Origin: Camellia lanceoleosa | Lineage: Eukaryota; Streptophyta; Magnoliopsida; Ericales; Theaceae | Direction: 5' to 3' | Length of the DNA stretch: 64,000 nucleotides | NCBI GenBank assembly: GCA_025200525.1 | Contig: CM045761.1 | Location: 204,634,254 to 204,698,253 of the forward strand | Shown: positions 1 through 13,500 of the stretch, piece after piece | Numbering within the stretch: the first letter of the stretch is position 1 | Layout: the number at the start of each line of letters is the position of its first letter | The notes under the pieces: generated by a model | Seen by the model: the letters and a program-made list of their open reading frames with translations, nothing else | Told to the model about the DNA's origin: nothing | Databases searched by the model: none | Translations under genes and position numbers: made by a program

Positions 1-33
1 CAGTTTGGTGAATTAATGTTTTATTATGTGCAG

Positions 34-954
34 TATGAGTTCGGGTTGAAATCTTGCTTTCATCAGAATTTCACACTTATAATACTCAGAGTTGGTCTTG
101 GGTAAGTGTGTAATAATCAGTTTAGTCAAAGTTGCTAAAATATTTTTACAAGAACGTTTCATTGTCATCAGTAGTCATTCTGCCGAGGAGGTGTTTTGAT
201 CTTGGTTGGAAGTAAAGTTGCAGAACTCAGATTCATGACTCTAGTAATTTAGATAGTCATAGATTAATTCATATTATCAATATGATATTCTTATTTAATA
301 AAGGGCATATATATTTGATTCTGCAGGATAGGAGTTCAAATTGTGTGCAGCTATATTACACTTCCGTTATATGCCCTCGTCACTCAGGTACAAACTAATT
401 GCTTCACTAAAATCATTTTTGTTTGTTGTTTATTCTTTTGGGAGCAAAATTTTAATATGCGAAAAAAAGCAGAATATATTAAATAAGATTTTAAATTTCC
501 TACCTTTCTTTGGATTCACAGATTTTAAACTACCATTTTGCCATCAAAATGGCCAAACTGCCTCATAAACCTGTCAATCATTACTACTTGACCAACTCTA
601 GCAACATCGCTATACACCATATTAGATCTAATTACAATACATAAAACACAAATTTCAGAGAAGCCTGAAAACAAGCTGCATATAACAATTTTCTTTTCCT
701 GATATATAGTTCATGTTGACTTCAAATGACACAAGGCTCATCATATTTCTGTTGGGAATTTCCAGATGGGATCAACTATGAAGAGGTCCATATTTGATGA
801 TCAAACTTCCAAGGCTCTGAAGAACTGGCATAAGAATGCTTTGAAGAAAAAGAACGACGGGAAGACAGAGCCTGCTGCTACTCAGACATTAGGTGGGAGC
901 CCCGGTGACTCACCTCAGAATTCCCCCAAACTCGGACATGGAACCCTCCCCTAA
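34..954 (+). CDS. MLO: MLO-like protein, last three exons (5' part lies outside the window)
   Basis: MLO proteins are seven-transmembrane plasma-membrane proteins with a C-terminal calmodulin-binding region; some members are powdery-mildew susceptibility factors. Three exons are visible: 34-101, 327-387 and 766-954, all with GT/AG borders and consistent phase (GG|G across the first junction). They encode the conserved block with FGLKSCFHQNF, then CSYITLPLYALVTQ (end of the last transmembrane segment), then MGSTMKRSIFDDQTSKALKN. The calmodulin-binding stretch, with its Trp in ALKNWHKNALKKK, is intact. Only about 30 residues follow before the TAA at 952-954, which is a short tail for the family. 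The gene continues to the left of position 34, so clade and full length cannot be judged. Family assignment is secure; the exact C-terminus is less so. Confidence 0.9.
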
Positions 955-3368
955 ACAAACTGGCGCCAGCATAGTTGCCCGCATGGACATTCTTGTGTGG
1001 TAAATCCATCCCCCGTGAGTTGCTAACGGGCCCATGATTGTGGCGATGAAGGTGGTGGTGGAAAATGTGAATGATGTTGAAGTCATGGAAAACAAGCTTA
1101 TTGTTATCGCTTGTATACTGATTGGAATTGTAGATTAGCACAACAATTAGGAAACAAATTGGTTATTGTTTTTCATTGTACATTTCCTTGGGGGTTTAGT
1201 TATATTTGTAAATCTCACTTCAAGAACAACTTGTCCCCATCTTATTCAACATCCTAGCTACTAACTGGTTTCTCAAATCTTCAATATACAAATTGAAATG
1301 TACAAAATTATCTTGTACCCATCCTAGCTACTAATTTCTTAAGCACATTTTCTTTTATGGGTAAATTACCAATAGGTCCTACTTTGGAGACTTATTACCT
1401 AATAGGTCCTACTTTAGAGACTTATTACCCATTAAGTCCTATTTGATATAATTTATTAAGTGATAAAGATAAATTTATCAGTCTTTTTTTTTTTATGAAT
1501 AATTTTATAGTGATAAATTTATCAGTCTCTTTGTTTTATGAATAAATTTTTAGTGATAAATTTATCACTCTCTTATTTTTATAGTGTTAAATTTATTAGT
1601 TAGGACCTGTAGATAAATAAGTCTAGTTAACAGGGCTAATTGGTAAGTACCCCCTCTTTTATTTTACCGAATAACAATTGTTTGTATATCAAAATTTCAT
1701 ATAAAATGAATCGACTCTAGTAAACTATACTAGGTTGGAGTAGCCTATCTGCATATCTATTTTGTTGTAGCGAAAAAAAAAATATCAAAAAAATCAAACA
1801 CTACAGTATACAATTTTTATACAATAACACTTCCTAGCTCAAAAAAGTTGGCCCGAATACCCAAATCATCGTCGTTTTGGGTATTCTTTTTTCTCTTTTT
1901 TTTGTTCTTTTTTTTTTCTTGCTTTTGAATACAGATAGAGGGAAGAGAAAAGGAAAGAGAGAGAGAGAGAGAGCGAGAAGAGAAGAGAGACGAGAGAGAA
2001 GAAGGAGAAGAGGAGGAAGAGAAGAAGAAAAAAAGATGGAGAGAAGGAGGAGGAAGAGAAGAAGACAGTAATGGCGGTGATGGCGGAGGAGAAAGAGAAG
2101 GAAGATCGACGGTGATGGCGGCATCTCTCTTTCTCTATCGGTGGCAGCGCTGGTGGGTACTGCCGACCGCCTCTTTCAGACTCTGTTTTTTTTTTTTTTT
2201 TTAAGATCTGGATTTGAATATGAAGGAAAAAAAATAAAAAATAAAAAAAATTTGTTGATGATAATGATGTTGATGAAGATGTTGTTGTTGATGATAATGT
2301 GTATCTCTCTCTCACTCTGTTCCCTAGCTCTCTCTTATCTCTTTCTTGTCTCTTCTTCTTCTTCTTTACCTTCTTCTTCTTCATCTTCAGAAAAACAAGA
2401 AAGAAAAAGAAAAAGAAAAAAAATTCAAAACGATGTCGTTTTGGACTCGGATCATTTGAGTCTTATTATTTTCAAGTTACCAATCGGAATTGATTTTTAT
2501 AATGGCACTGCATATCATATAAATGAAAGATAAAATTAATAATGTTAAAGAAATGATGTGACAATTACATTTTTCAAAATATATATCACTTTAACAAGTT
2601 TTTTTTTTAACTGACAAAATCAAACTTGTTAAATAATTTTGTAAAATTTTTAGGAGATTTACGTTTATTATTTAATAGTCCTTTGTGAGAATTAATGTCA
2701 TTTTTCATTAAATACTATTAAAAAAATGTTACTAATTGTTAATTTTCAGTGATAATTTAAAATTTTTGCTACAAAACATGTCATTAATTATAAATTTTAG
2801 CGATAGTTTTAAAAAAATCGTTTCAAAAAAATAACTAATTTTCAACTTTCAGCAATAGTTTAAAAAATTTATCATAGAAAAAATTATTGATTAGCAACAA
2901 TTTATAAAAACTCTGATAAAAAAAGTCATTAATTGTCAATTTTTAACGATATATGCAAAAATAGTCACAAAAAATTATTTTTAACAACGGTTTTATTATG
3001 ACTTATTTTCAATAGAATTTGAAAGAAATTAAGGGGTAGTTTGGGATGATTTAAATAAGTACACTTTTTGACTTTTTATGAAATATGAATTGAGTATGGA
3101 TTGAGTTTGAAGTGATGTAAAGAGGTAATGTGACTTAAATAAGATAGTGATTTTTTAACTTTTTAATTTTTTTAAGTTATGATAAACAGGCCTAAGTCTA
3201 ATTATTATGACTTTTATCCAAAATTTTATGTCAATTTTTTTTTTGGTGTAAAATTAAAAAAAAGAAAAGAAAAGTCGCTCCAATAGTAGTGTGCCACGGT
3301 GGATGATATGCTGGGTTTCTTTTGTATAATCAATCTATTGAGGAGAGGGTGTTTGTGTGACAACGGCC
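955..3368. other. Intergenic region between MLO and FKBP18
   Basis: MLO 3' UTR is followed by AT-rich DNA. Positions 1366-1640 hold imperfect repeats of a 'gataaatttatcag' motif. Positions 1866-2440 hold a purine/pyrimidine-rich block listed separately. Positions 2530-3240 are AT-rich with short repeated 'taattttcagcgat'-like words. Open frames in 1834-2533 are low-complexity (Ser/Leu/Phe or Arg/Glu/Lys only) and I do not regard them as genes. The FKBP18 promoter and 5' UTR should lie just before 3369. Confidence 0.6.
1866..2440. repeat. Purine/pyrimidine-rich block bounded by CGTCGTTTTGG words
   Basis: The block starts near 'atcgtcgttttggg' and ends near 'acgatgtcgttttgg'. Between these lie a long GA-rich stretch (about 1935-2070) and a CT-rich stretch (about 2296-2390). 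A hairpin made of 'gaatacccaaa' and 'tttgggtattc' spans about 1855-1887. A second block with the same boundary words and similar composition is at 35764-36462, so this is probably a dispersed repeat. No coding capacity is credible and I do not recognise the family. Confidence 0.45.
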
Positions 3369-6050
3369 ATGGCTTCGGTGAAGAGCTTGGGGAGATGGAC
3401 GGTTAATAATCCGGCACACGGTTCCAAACAAACCACCATGTCCATGGACCAAACAAAACAGACTGTTGTTGTTGTTGTTGTTCCGATGATACCCATTTCG
3501 AGAAGGTCTGCAATTCTAATCTCCGCACTGTCTTTGGGAGGAGGAGGAGGACTCATTTCGCTGCCCCAACCTTCACTGGCCAGAGAGAGGCGCAACAAGA
3601 AGATCATCCCTCTTGAAGACTACCTCACCACTCGTGAGTCTTTCCTCTCCACTTCTCTTTTTTTTTTTACTTTCTCTTTGTTACTCCTCTCTCTGCCCTG
3701 TTGTTGTGTTCGTGTTCTCGCAGCTGTACCTCTTGGATTTCTTTGAATTCCTTGTTTGTGAATTTGCAATGAAATTGAAACCCATGTGTTTCTGCGGAAG
3801 AATTTGTGTTGTGATTTGGGAAACAATGAGTTATTGGATAATTCATTCACATAATTGTACCAAAAAAAAAAAAATAAATAAAAATAATTCATTCACATAA
3901 TGTCATGACTTGCTGTGGCTTTTGATGGATTGAAATTCTATAATTGTGCTTTTGTGATTACCATTTTGGTCCCCCCCCCTTTTGCTAGGAAAAAGCTGGT
4001 TCCAACCGGGGCCTGGATCGAACTACTAACAATCCCATTACTGGTGTAATGTTTTTGGATTTGTTTTTATTTTCCTCTTCGATAATTCCATAGATTTATT
4101 GTCATTTTCTTTGCTCCTGATGTTCAGCACAGGTTCTTGTTAAGGTTCTTTTGTTATTTGATTACATACTCTACACTTCCACATTAATATCACACTGAAA
4201 ATTACTTTTCCAAGAACATATGAAATTTCCATTATTCTGTGGCCAGTTTGCAATCAACTGAAGTTGAAACGTACATCAATTCAAAATTGAGTTCTCTATC
4301 AACATCCAGGATAGTTCTTTCTAGCTTCTTCAAAATTTGGGGCAAATAGATCATATAGCAATCACTTTTACACTGACATTGCAAAAACAAAATGTTAAGA
4401 AAGTACACACATATATAAAGCTATATTGTTAACCTGAAATTAACAAATACTAGCAGAAGTGTGTTGAAAAACATATCAGAATGATCACTAAGTACTATAC
4501 AAGTTGTAACTAAAATTTAATGGCCATTTTAGAAAGTAGTTGATGTGGTTAAATAGATAATTTTCATTTTCCTTCATTAATTGGTTGCTTTTTGAAGCAG
4601 CTGATGGGCTGAAATACTATGATGTTGTTGAAGGAAAGGGTCCTGCAGCTCAAAAGGGATCGACAGTTCAGGTCTGTTTGTAATGGAAGTTGATGACCAC
4701 TAGTTCTCATGTACTGGTCCTACGGATTTCAGCTTACCCTTTCTCCGGCTTCTCTACAGGTGCATTTCGACTGTCTTTATCGGGGCGTTACAGCAGTGTC
4801 TAGTCGAGAATCTAAACTCTTAGCTGGAAATCGCAGCATTGCACAGGTTTTTACTTCTTTTGCTTGGTCTGTTAATATGAGGTTTAAACCAAGATGTTAG
4901 CTCTGTTTTGATGCCTTTGATTTGTTCAGCTGTCTTTGTTGTTGCTCTTCAAGGAAGTCAGATCAATGCTTGAAATAATGTAAATTTAGTGACAAAGAAT
5001 GTCAAACATATTTGATGCTTGACATATTGGGTACAAACATGGTTGAAAATATGACATTAGCAAAGCTTTTTATCATTAAGTTGTATGATACCACAGCCAT
5101 GTCACAAGCTCATTTCAATCATTTTTTTTACAATTTTTAAAATATAGTCAAATAATGAAATCTTCTCCCCATGGTGCACCTCGACTTCTGACATGAATGA
5201 ATAAATTATTGACTCATGTTTATTTGTACTCTTAAGTAGCCTTATGAGTTCAAGGTAGGAGCACCCGCAGGAAAAGAACGGAAACGTGAATTTGTTGACA
5301 ACCCAAATGGTTTGTTCTCTGCACAGGCTTCACCAAAACCCCCAGCTGCTATGTATTCGGTAACTGAAGGGATGAAAGTTGGGGGAAAGGTGATTATATT
5401 CCCTTGACTGTACCTATTCTACCCCAGAACTACATTCTCGCATATTCTTTTCTCTCATCACTGACACTCTCAGCCTTCGTCTTATTCTTTCTTGCAGAGG
5501 ATTGTGATAGTTCCTCCCGAGGCTGGGTATGGCCAGAGGGGAATGAATGAAATTCCGGTAAACCCTTAACAACAGTGATCGTTGTGTTATTTTGAATTTA
5601 AACACCAATTATTTTTGTTCATTTGTTAACTTTTGACATTACAGTATATAAAGGTGAAGGGATTAACAAATTATAAAACAAGTCACTAATGAGAGTGAAA
5701 ATTTAAATTGTTAAAACATTAACGTTGATCCTATATTATCAATTGCGTGCAATGGCTTCTTTTAATTTCTTTAATTTTTACTGTGGGTATCACATTTTTT
5801 TGTCTCATGTTCAAACTTTCAATGTGTTCTATGCATGATGAATCTCAATCAATACTTGCAATGCATTCTCCTGGACCATGAACTCAGTACTCATGAATCA
5901 TGTTATATAACAGATGGATTTTTTTAAATTGATAAAAACAACAACAATGAAGTGCTTACTGAAATCATTTTGATGTTCATTCTGCAGCCAGGGGCTACAT
6001 TTGAACTGAATCTGGAGCTTTTGCAAGTAATGTCACCGGAAGGAAAGTAG
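3369..6050 (+). CDS. FKBP18: FKBP-type peptidyl-prolyl cis-trans isomerase, thylakoid lumen (FKBP18-like)
   Basis: Immunophilins of this group are imported into the chloroplast and then the thylakoid lumen; the fold catalyses prolyl cis-trans isomerisation, though many lumenal members are weak enzymes. Six exons (3369-3633, 4601-4671, 4760-4846, 5240-5389, 5498-5557, 5988-6050) join in phase to 231 residues. The ATG at 3369 is the first in frame. The N-terminus looks bipartite: a Ser/Lys-rich transit region, then a twin-Arg motif (SRRSAILISALSL) and a hydrophobic core ending in PSLA before RERR, typical of Tat-pathway lumen import. The FKBP domain runs from GLKYYDVVEGKG to the end, with VHFDCLYRG, then VTEGMKVGGKR, VPPEAGYG and PPGATFELNLELL. 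The insert between strands (KERKREFVDNPNGLFSAQ) fits FKBP18 rather than FKBP13/16. Orthology is from memory; the family is certain. Confidence 0.92.
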
Positions 6051-7522
6051 CTGGTTTGTGGGTTATTAGAGGTCTATCTATGTGAAAGCAAATATCTTAT
6101 TCTTCTACTTGTCGTACAAAATATTTGCGGAGTCCTCCTTTGCATGGAGAAGCACAGTTTCGTTGAGGGCCCAATTTGTCAAGTATTAACATTTTTGTTC
6201 TTGCATCTGTTTTATTTAACTCCTCGTAGTCTGTTATAGAGGCAAATCTAGTGTACCAGTTTTGAACTGAATTTGCCAGAGCTTTTCATGAATCAAAGGT
6301 GGTTTATTTTAGAACCTCAGATGATTGCTCTCCTCAATTCATAAACCTTGTGGTAAATCCTAGCATTTCTTGCAGATTCACAGATTCTATGACTTTCTTC
6401 CAGTATAGCGTATTATTTCTGATGTTTGGATTGTTGGAATGACTCTACAAACGTTTATCAGAAAACATTGTCTTCTCCCCAATGAGGCCAAGGCCCTCCA
6501 AGGCATCTCTCCCCTGATGGTAGTTAGCTGCTATGCGAGCATCACATTGGAAGCACTCTCCATGCTATTCGGGATTGCATTGTTAGCGAAAAAAAAGGGT
6601 TGGCCAAGCCTTGTGAAGATGGAGGCTTGGTCTGACTGGATTGATGCAAATCTTTCTAATCCCTGGTGGTAATTTTCATAGCAGCTACTTGTGACATTTG
6701 GTTTTGGACAAATAATAAAGTCTCAGACCCCTACTTTGTTTTATCCCTCAGCCTAAAACTGAAATTCTCGTCTGAGTGAAACAAGTTGTTGAAGCCCCCC
6801 TTTGGATCCCTTATGAATTTTTATTTTATTTTTAAATACAAAAGTTCAATCTCCCTCCATCCCATGAATTAGTGAATTGCACAAAATTCATTTGTACAAA
6901 ACAACAAACAGCAAATTAATCTTAAAAAATTTCACCATGAATGTAAAATACTTGCCCACAACAAAATAAAATAAAATAAAAATGTGGGAGAGACAAAAAA
7001 GAATTGGGAGTGCAATTTTATGAGAAAGTCTATTTTTTTGGCCTTTACTAGATGACCATAATTTTTTTTAAATATTTTGAAAAAAACAGTTTACTAAAAA
7101 TGGAAATAACTACAATTTTATCAGAAAGTCTTTTATTTATTTATTTATTTTTTTTTGGGGGGGGGGGTTCTTCTCTAATATTTTTTCAAAAAATTTCTAT
7201 TCTTTTAGTTTTTAGGATGGACAAAGATGACCTAACATATTTTGACTCAAAGTTGAAATTTCTTTTATTAAAAGTAAAAATAAATCTAAAAATTACACAA
7301 CTTATAAGCTACAACTAAAAAAAGATGCTCTAATGTTTATAGAAGATAATAGTTGAAGAAAAAGAAGGAAAAAAGCGGCATGAAGTATAATTTAAGAAAT
7401 ATAATAGGTGTATCTATAATTATAAAAAAAAATTAGGGAAGATGAGTGTAATTTACCCATTTTATTGCCACATTATTTCTGAAGTCCCAGTCACGGCACT
7501 CCCCGACTCAAACCCCAGAGCC
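6051..7522. other. Intergenic region FKBP18-OST1
   Basis: FKBP18 3' UTR is followed by AT-rich sequence with homopolymer runs, including a G run at about 7157-7167. A 77-codon frame at 6439-6672 has no family features that I recognise. The OST1 promoter should lie in the last few hundred bases. I see nothing else. Confidence 0.5.
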
Positions 7523-7548
7523 GAGAGAGAGAGAGAGAGAGAGAGAGA
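7523..7548 (+). repeat. (GA)n microsatellite in the OST1 5' UTR
   Basis: An uninterrupted GA run of about 13 units ends five bases before the OST1 ATG at 7553, so it is almost certainly transcribed. Comparable CT runs precede the start codons of OEP21 and the ATL gene. GA/CT tracts near plant transcription starts are common and can bind GAGA-type (BBR/BPC) factors; a regulatory role here is inference. Confidence 0.85.
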
Positions 7549-7552
7549 AGAG

Positions 7553-10500
7553 ATGGGGATTCGTTTCGATCTGTTCATCTTATCAATAGCTCTACTGTCT
7601 GCACCTTGTCTATCCGATCTAGTCCTATCCAAGGTTGATCGACGGGTATGTTTCCTCCTTTAGTTCTCTCATAGATCATATTGTATTGGTTGTAATAAAA
7701 AAATAAAAATAAAAAACTACTCGATTTGGTTTCATTTCTTTCAAATCCATCCTCTTTTAGTTTTTTCATGTTCGATTCGATTCGGTTCGATTTAGTTTTG
7801 TTTTATTGCCCTAGAATGAAGATCGAACTCAATATGTTCACTTTCTTTGCAAGAATTTGGAGCTAATCGTCAGGGTTTATGGTTGTACTTGTTCATCTGT
7901 CTTTGTTTGGGCTGTGTTTGTGTGATAATACTTTTTAAATACTTGATCTACGATCTCTTATTTGGGTTATTCGTAATGAATGCAGTTTGGTACACAAATA
8001 CGTGCTCTCACATTAATTGGGATAATGTGGTTGAATTGAAGAATAATATTTGAATGCTTACTAGTTTTCATGGATGTGCTTCGAAGGAGAAACATGGCCT
8101 CTCTTGGCCCCTATAAGGAAATTTCTATGCAAACAAACAAATCTTACAAACTTACACTCTTAACTGATGTGTCATGCTTTAATGAAACTTTGGAAACTGA
8201 AACAGGATGATATGATAGGTATTGCATCAGTAAGTAAGAAAAGTTTGTAAGAATTGTTAGTTTGTATAGCACTTGTTTTTTAGCTGAAATAAATAGTCTC
8301 TTTTTCATCTTAATGCAAAATGTTTTAACAGAATTACTTTTTGTCTTTAATTGTTTAATTCTTCATTGAATTCTTTCTTAAGCACTTTATTTGTGTTGGT
8401 TCACCAAGAACCACCTATGCTGAATTAATGGGATCTATTTTTCTGATAGAGGGTTCGGGTTTGTTCAACTTGGATCCTTTGGCTTTGACTGATAGAGAAG
8501 AATTGAATTAAAAGACATCTTTATTGGATTTTGGTTACTTGCATACTTTTTTATGCCCTCGCATTTCCAAAATGTCATTATCTTAAAACTTTTTACCTGG
8601 TGTTATCTTTTTGTTATGCCAAAATTGGAGCTCAAGAGATGTCACAATAGACATTCCTAGCTGTGACCTGACAAGCTGTTGAACAAAGTTCAATTCTCAC
8701 TGCATATTTTTTTGATCTGAGTTTCAACCTACCTCTACCTCTGATCCTTTTGTTGCAGGTTGATTTGACATCACAAATTGTACGTATCACGTCTACATTA
8801 AAGGTAGGATCCCTCCTTTTTTCTTTGGCTCCATTATATAGGTTCTTGACATCACATTTTTTTTTTTTCCTTTTAGTTATGAATCTTCATTTTTAAGAAG
8901 TCAATTCTGTTTTTGAATTTTGAAACCACTATTTGTGAACTAATTTGTTGGCATTATTCATGATTCTTTCTATATAGGTTGAAAATTTGGGAACCGATCC
9001 AGTGTCAGAAGTTTTGTTGCCCTTCCCTGAACACCAGGCAAAGAACTTGGCATATTTGGCAGCAACAATTAATGAAGGAAAAGGAAAAGCAAAAAGTTCT
9101 GCTGCCAGTCTCCCTATTGAAGTTGCCCATCCTAAGGAGATGCCCCCAGGCCTGATATGGTATTCTGTATCTCTACCCAAGGGGCTGGGTAAAGGGGAGA
9201 GATTGACTTTAGATGTTCTGGCTGTTTTCACCCATGCACTGAGACCATTTCCTGAGAAAATTTCTCAAGCTGAAAATCAGTTTGTTGTGTTCCAGGATAG
9301 TGCATACTATCTTTCTCCTTATGCGGTCAAGGTCCAATCACTTAGTGTAAAATTGCCCTCTGATCCAAAGCTCGAATCCTATACAAAAATAGAGAACACT
9401 GTGGTTTCTGGTTCGGAGATTAAATATGGCCCATATGAGAACCAACCTCCTTTCTCATACTCATCTATAATAGTTCACTTTGAAAACAATCAGCCCTTTG
9501 CTGTTGCTCAAGAGTTGGTGCGAGAGATAGAGATTTCGCACTGGGGTAATGTACAGGTGACTGAACATTACAACCTTTTCCATGGAGGTGCCCAAAGCAT
9601 GGGGGAATTTTCCAGGTATTTACATGTTTTCTTCATTTGTCTATAATTTTGGTGGTGTCTGTGATTAGGGGATTTTATTCTGCTATACTGTTTGAATACT
9701 GCAGGCTGGACTATCAGGCCAGGCCTCATGTAAGAGGTGCGTCAGCATTTAGGCATCTTGTTGCCAAATTGCCACCAAGAGCTCACTCCGTTTACTACAG
9801 GGATGAAATTGGAAATATTTCAACATCTCATTTATGGGTTGATTCAAAAAAGGTGAGAAATTTTGATTTATGCAGAGAAAGAAGTCTTAGTTTTTGTTTC
9901 TGATATTTTACTCAAGTTTTCTCTTTAATTGCAGACACAACTAGAAATTGAACCCAGATATCCAATTTTTGGTGGTTGGAAAACTTCTTTTACCATTGGG
10001 TATGGCCTGCCACTTAAAGACTTTTTGTTTCAGACAGAAGGGAAACGTTTTCTGAATTTCTCTTTTGGTTGTCCAATTAATGATTTGGTCATTGACAATC
10101 TCATTCTGAAGGTAACATTTTTTTGATATTCTGTAATATATATCTGAATCCCCTCCTCAACAGTATGAAATTAGGTCAAAACTTCAAAAATTATTCTAGG
10201 AGTTGCATCAGGGATACCCTGGAAGTAGTTCTATGTATAGACTATCACACATAGTTTTCGAAGGATTGTAATTTCATTGTTGCAATGTCTGCATTTTATT
10301 TAATTGAACTGATCTTATTACTTTTCTCTTTTCTTCTTTTTGTTTATTTTGGGAAGTGACCTCCCAATATGTAAAAACAAAGCAAGCTAGCTCTATATTG
10401 GAGAACATTTTTGTGTTTTTTCCTTCCTAATAAGCAACAAAAATTGGAGAACTGCATAATACTTTCCTTGCTAAGATGGCCCTTTCTTTAGGCATGAGAA

Positions 10501-13500
10501 TCAATGATAATTTGTTTCAAAAAAAAATAATCTGGAAACCTTCTTCAAGATTGGGCTGCAAGCTGGGATGGGTTTGTGTTGCATTCAGCTAGTGCTTATG
10601 CTAAAGGTCACCCACTCATCTCAAGCTTGGTCTAGCCTTATTGAAGCTCACACACACACATTGCATAATTAATTCGTTTTACCCATTTCTTTTGATATGT
10701 TTGGGCCAGCCTGAGAGCTCAATGACAATTGCAATAAAATGAATACTGGTTTCAGTTTTTTTTTTCCCCTTTTCTTTTGGTGTTCTTTTGTTGCAAAAGT
10801 TGAATTGAATTTGAACCACACACTTTAAAGCTATATCTTGTTTGAATAACTATCTATCCTAATTTATTGATTTTAGGAACCACTATAGGTATACTGTATC
10901 TCTATCCTAATACATTTGTTAAATTTCATCACTACTGGTTACACTCTTAAGCTGCTGTATGATGAGTTTTGTGATTGTATTGACGTACCATTGAAGCCTT
11001 ACAAGTATGAACTGCAGAGTGGATTTTGTTGAAAGTTATGTATCCATAGTGTTGACGTGGTATTTTTTTCTTAAAGGTTGTTTTGCCCGAGGGATCAAGG
11101 GATATTTCAGTTTCTGTCCCATTTTCTGTGAAACAGTGGCACGAGGTATTGATGCAGACAAAATTTTCCCACTTTCCCCTAAATGTTCTCTTCTATTTAT
11201 GTTGCTTCTGGTTTGATGCAGACAAAATTTTCCCACTTGGATATGGTTGGTAGACCAGTGGTTGTGCTAGAGAAGATGAATGTTGTGCAGGAGCATAATC
11301 AGCATTTTCAGGTATTGCTTTGACTCCTATAAAATGTTCAAATGGCTAGCATACAGGATAATTAAGGTTTGAGAGTTCAACATACTTATGCTAAGTGTGT
11401 ATATGTATACACGTTCCCATCAGCCGTAGCTATCATACATTAAATCCTCATCCTTTTACAAACTGGAAAATTTCATACAAATAGGGAATTTGGATGAGAT
11501 AGAGAGATGCAGTTAGCATCTAAGTTACATGGACACTTGCTATAGAGGAGCTGGTCCACGTTAGACATGTTTGACACTAATACTTCTTGGACACACCTAG
11601 ACATGCGTCCCGTTTTTAGTCTGTGTCCATAATTTAGAAACAATTTCATAATTCCAGTGCTTGGCTAACACTTCTCATATGCTTTGCCAACCCTTAATAG
11701 GATCATTTCCCGACATTCTAGAATATGGGATAAACACATCATAAGAGTCCAACCACTTTTTTGAAGGGAAAAATAAAAAGCAATTATTGCTGACAAAATT
11801 TTAACATCCAATGAATGCTTTACAATACAAGCAAATAACATAATGGTTAAAAGAAGAAAAGAGACTGGTAGTAGCAGAATATTTTCCAAGTTGCATGGAC
11901 AGTTATTTTCTGGAGATTCTCTGTCCATGTCTTCTAGTTTGGTTGTATCAATTGAATTATTTATGGGCCATCTATTTTTCTGCATCAGCTTTCTGAAAGT
12001 CCTTTAAGAGTTAAACCTTGCAGGATCTTGCCAAGAGTTCACAGCCATGCTATAACATTCAACCCGTGGTCCACCAACTTTCCCTTTGTAATTAACCCAA
12101 CTTTAAATTTCCTCCATTGTTACCCAACACTAGTTGGAATGCTGGATGTCAAAACATTACAACCTTTTTGACCCTTGGATGTTTAAAAATCTATGTTTGA
12201 AAGAAGCAGCCCTTGGCAAGTTAATTCTTCTTTGAACATAAACACATGTTTTTCTTGGAAAAGAACTTAGTATATTCTTACTATGATAAATATTAATTGC
12301 CAGAAACTGTATTTTTGTTTAGCAGTTCCAAAAAATGATCAATCATATCAGAAGTGGCAGTTTTCATACTTATCAGGAAAAAGAAAACAGCAGTTCTCAT
12401 AGATTTTTGCCTTAGTTCTTCATTTTATTCTGAAGCAGGTGACAAGTGTGCACTGATTTAGTGATCATTTAAAAAGAGGGTGCTTACTCTCAGGAGTTGA
12501 ACATTACTTAGTTCACATTTGATGCGTTGCTATTAGTAAAAATTATGCTGGGGCTAGATCGACAGCAACCAAGCAATATTCTTAAACTAGACAATTAAAC
12601 AGGAACAATCAAGCAATTGTGGTACTAGTTTGAATGCCTCAAAAGGATGAGGACTTCTTTGGATCAACTGATGGTAACAGTTACAAAGCAAACAAAGTAA
12701 ACAAAAAGTAATTCCAAGATGAAATTACTAAAGTTCACAAAAGTTTACATTGATCAGAATTATAGAAGAAACTACTCCTAAACTAAGAAAGTTATTCCTA
12801 GATTAGGCTAAGTCTAAAACTAAGTTGTTTGTGTTGTTGTTGATCCTCTCTCTGCAAATTCTTTGCTTTTATATCTTCTTTCTCTTTCTTTGACCCATGA
12901 TCATATGACTCTTTCAAACTTGCGACTTCTTAACTGCTACTGTAACTATCTCCTCACTTCCAAGCCTTCAAACATTACCAAACCTTCAACTCTTCCTGTC
13001 GAACCAACTCTCCTCCATGCTGCCACATGCCCCTCATCACTTTGAGCACCACATCGATAAAGAATAAGCCCCCAGTTGCAAGCATCGTCTCCTACAAACC
13101 AGCCCACTAAGCCACAAACTGGTTGGTAACTGATCCAAGGTTACTTCTACCACTTCATGCACACGATCACCTTTTTCATGCCACCTGTTCCTCCGATCAA
13201 TGGAAGACTTTCACTCTGACTCCATTGCCATGTGTCATCGCTCAATTAATCCACCTATTGATAGGAATTTTACGAAAATGGGTGCGAACAATGCCCCCCT
13301 CATTTAAGGTAAAAGGGAATTTTGCCTTAAATGATATAAAAGGCAAAACTTGGAACAATCCATATTTACTAAAATTCATAGACTATTTTGGCCATAACTG
13401 ACAGGCCACAATCAATGAGATTAAATTTATGGTGCAAACAATACCGCCAACTCTTTAAGAATGGAATCACTCGTATTTACTAAAACAAGGTGTATGCCCA

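Noticed and set aside
1834..2533. Several overlapping frames up to 172 codons
   Set aside because: They arise from GA/CT-rich low-complexity DNA and consist almost only of Ser/Leu/Phe or Arg/Lys/Glu.
6439..6672. 77-codon plus-strand frame after FKBP18
   Set aside because: No recognisable domain, no splice context, and it lies in what looks like downstream non-coding DNA; it could be real but I cannot support it.
11665..11985. 106-codon minus-strand frame in OST1 intron 7
   Set aside because: No family features; ordinary intron sequence.
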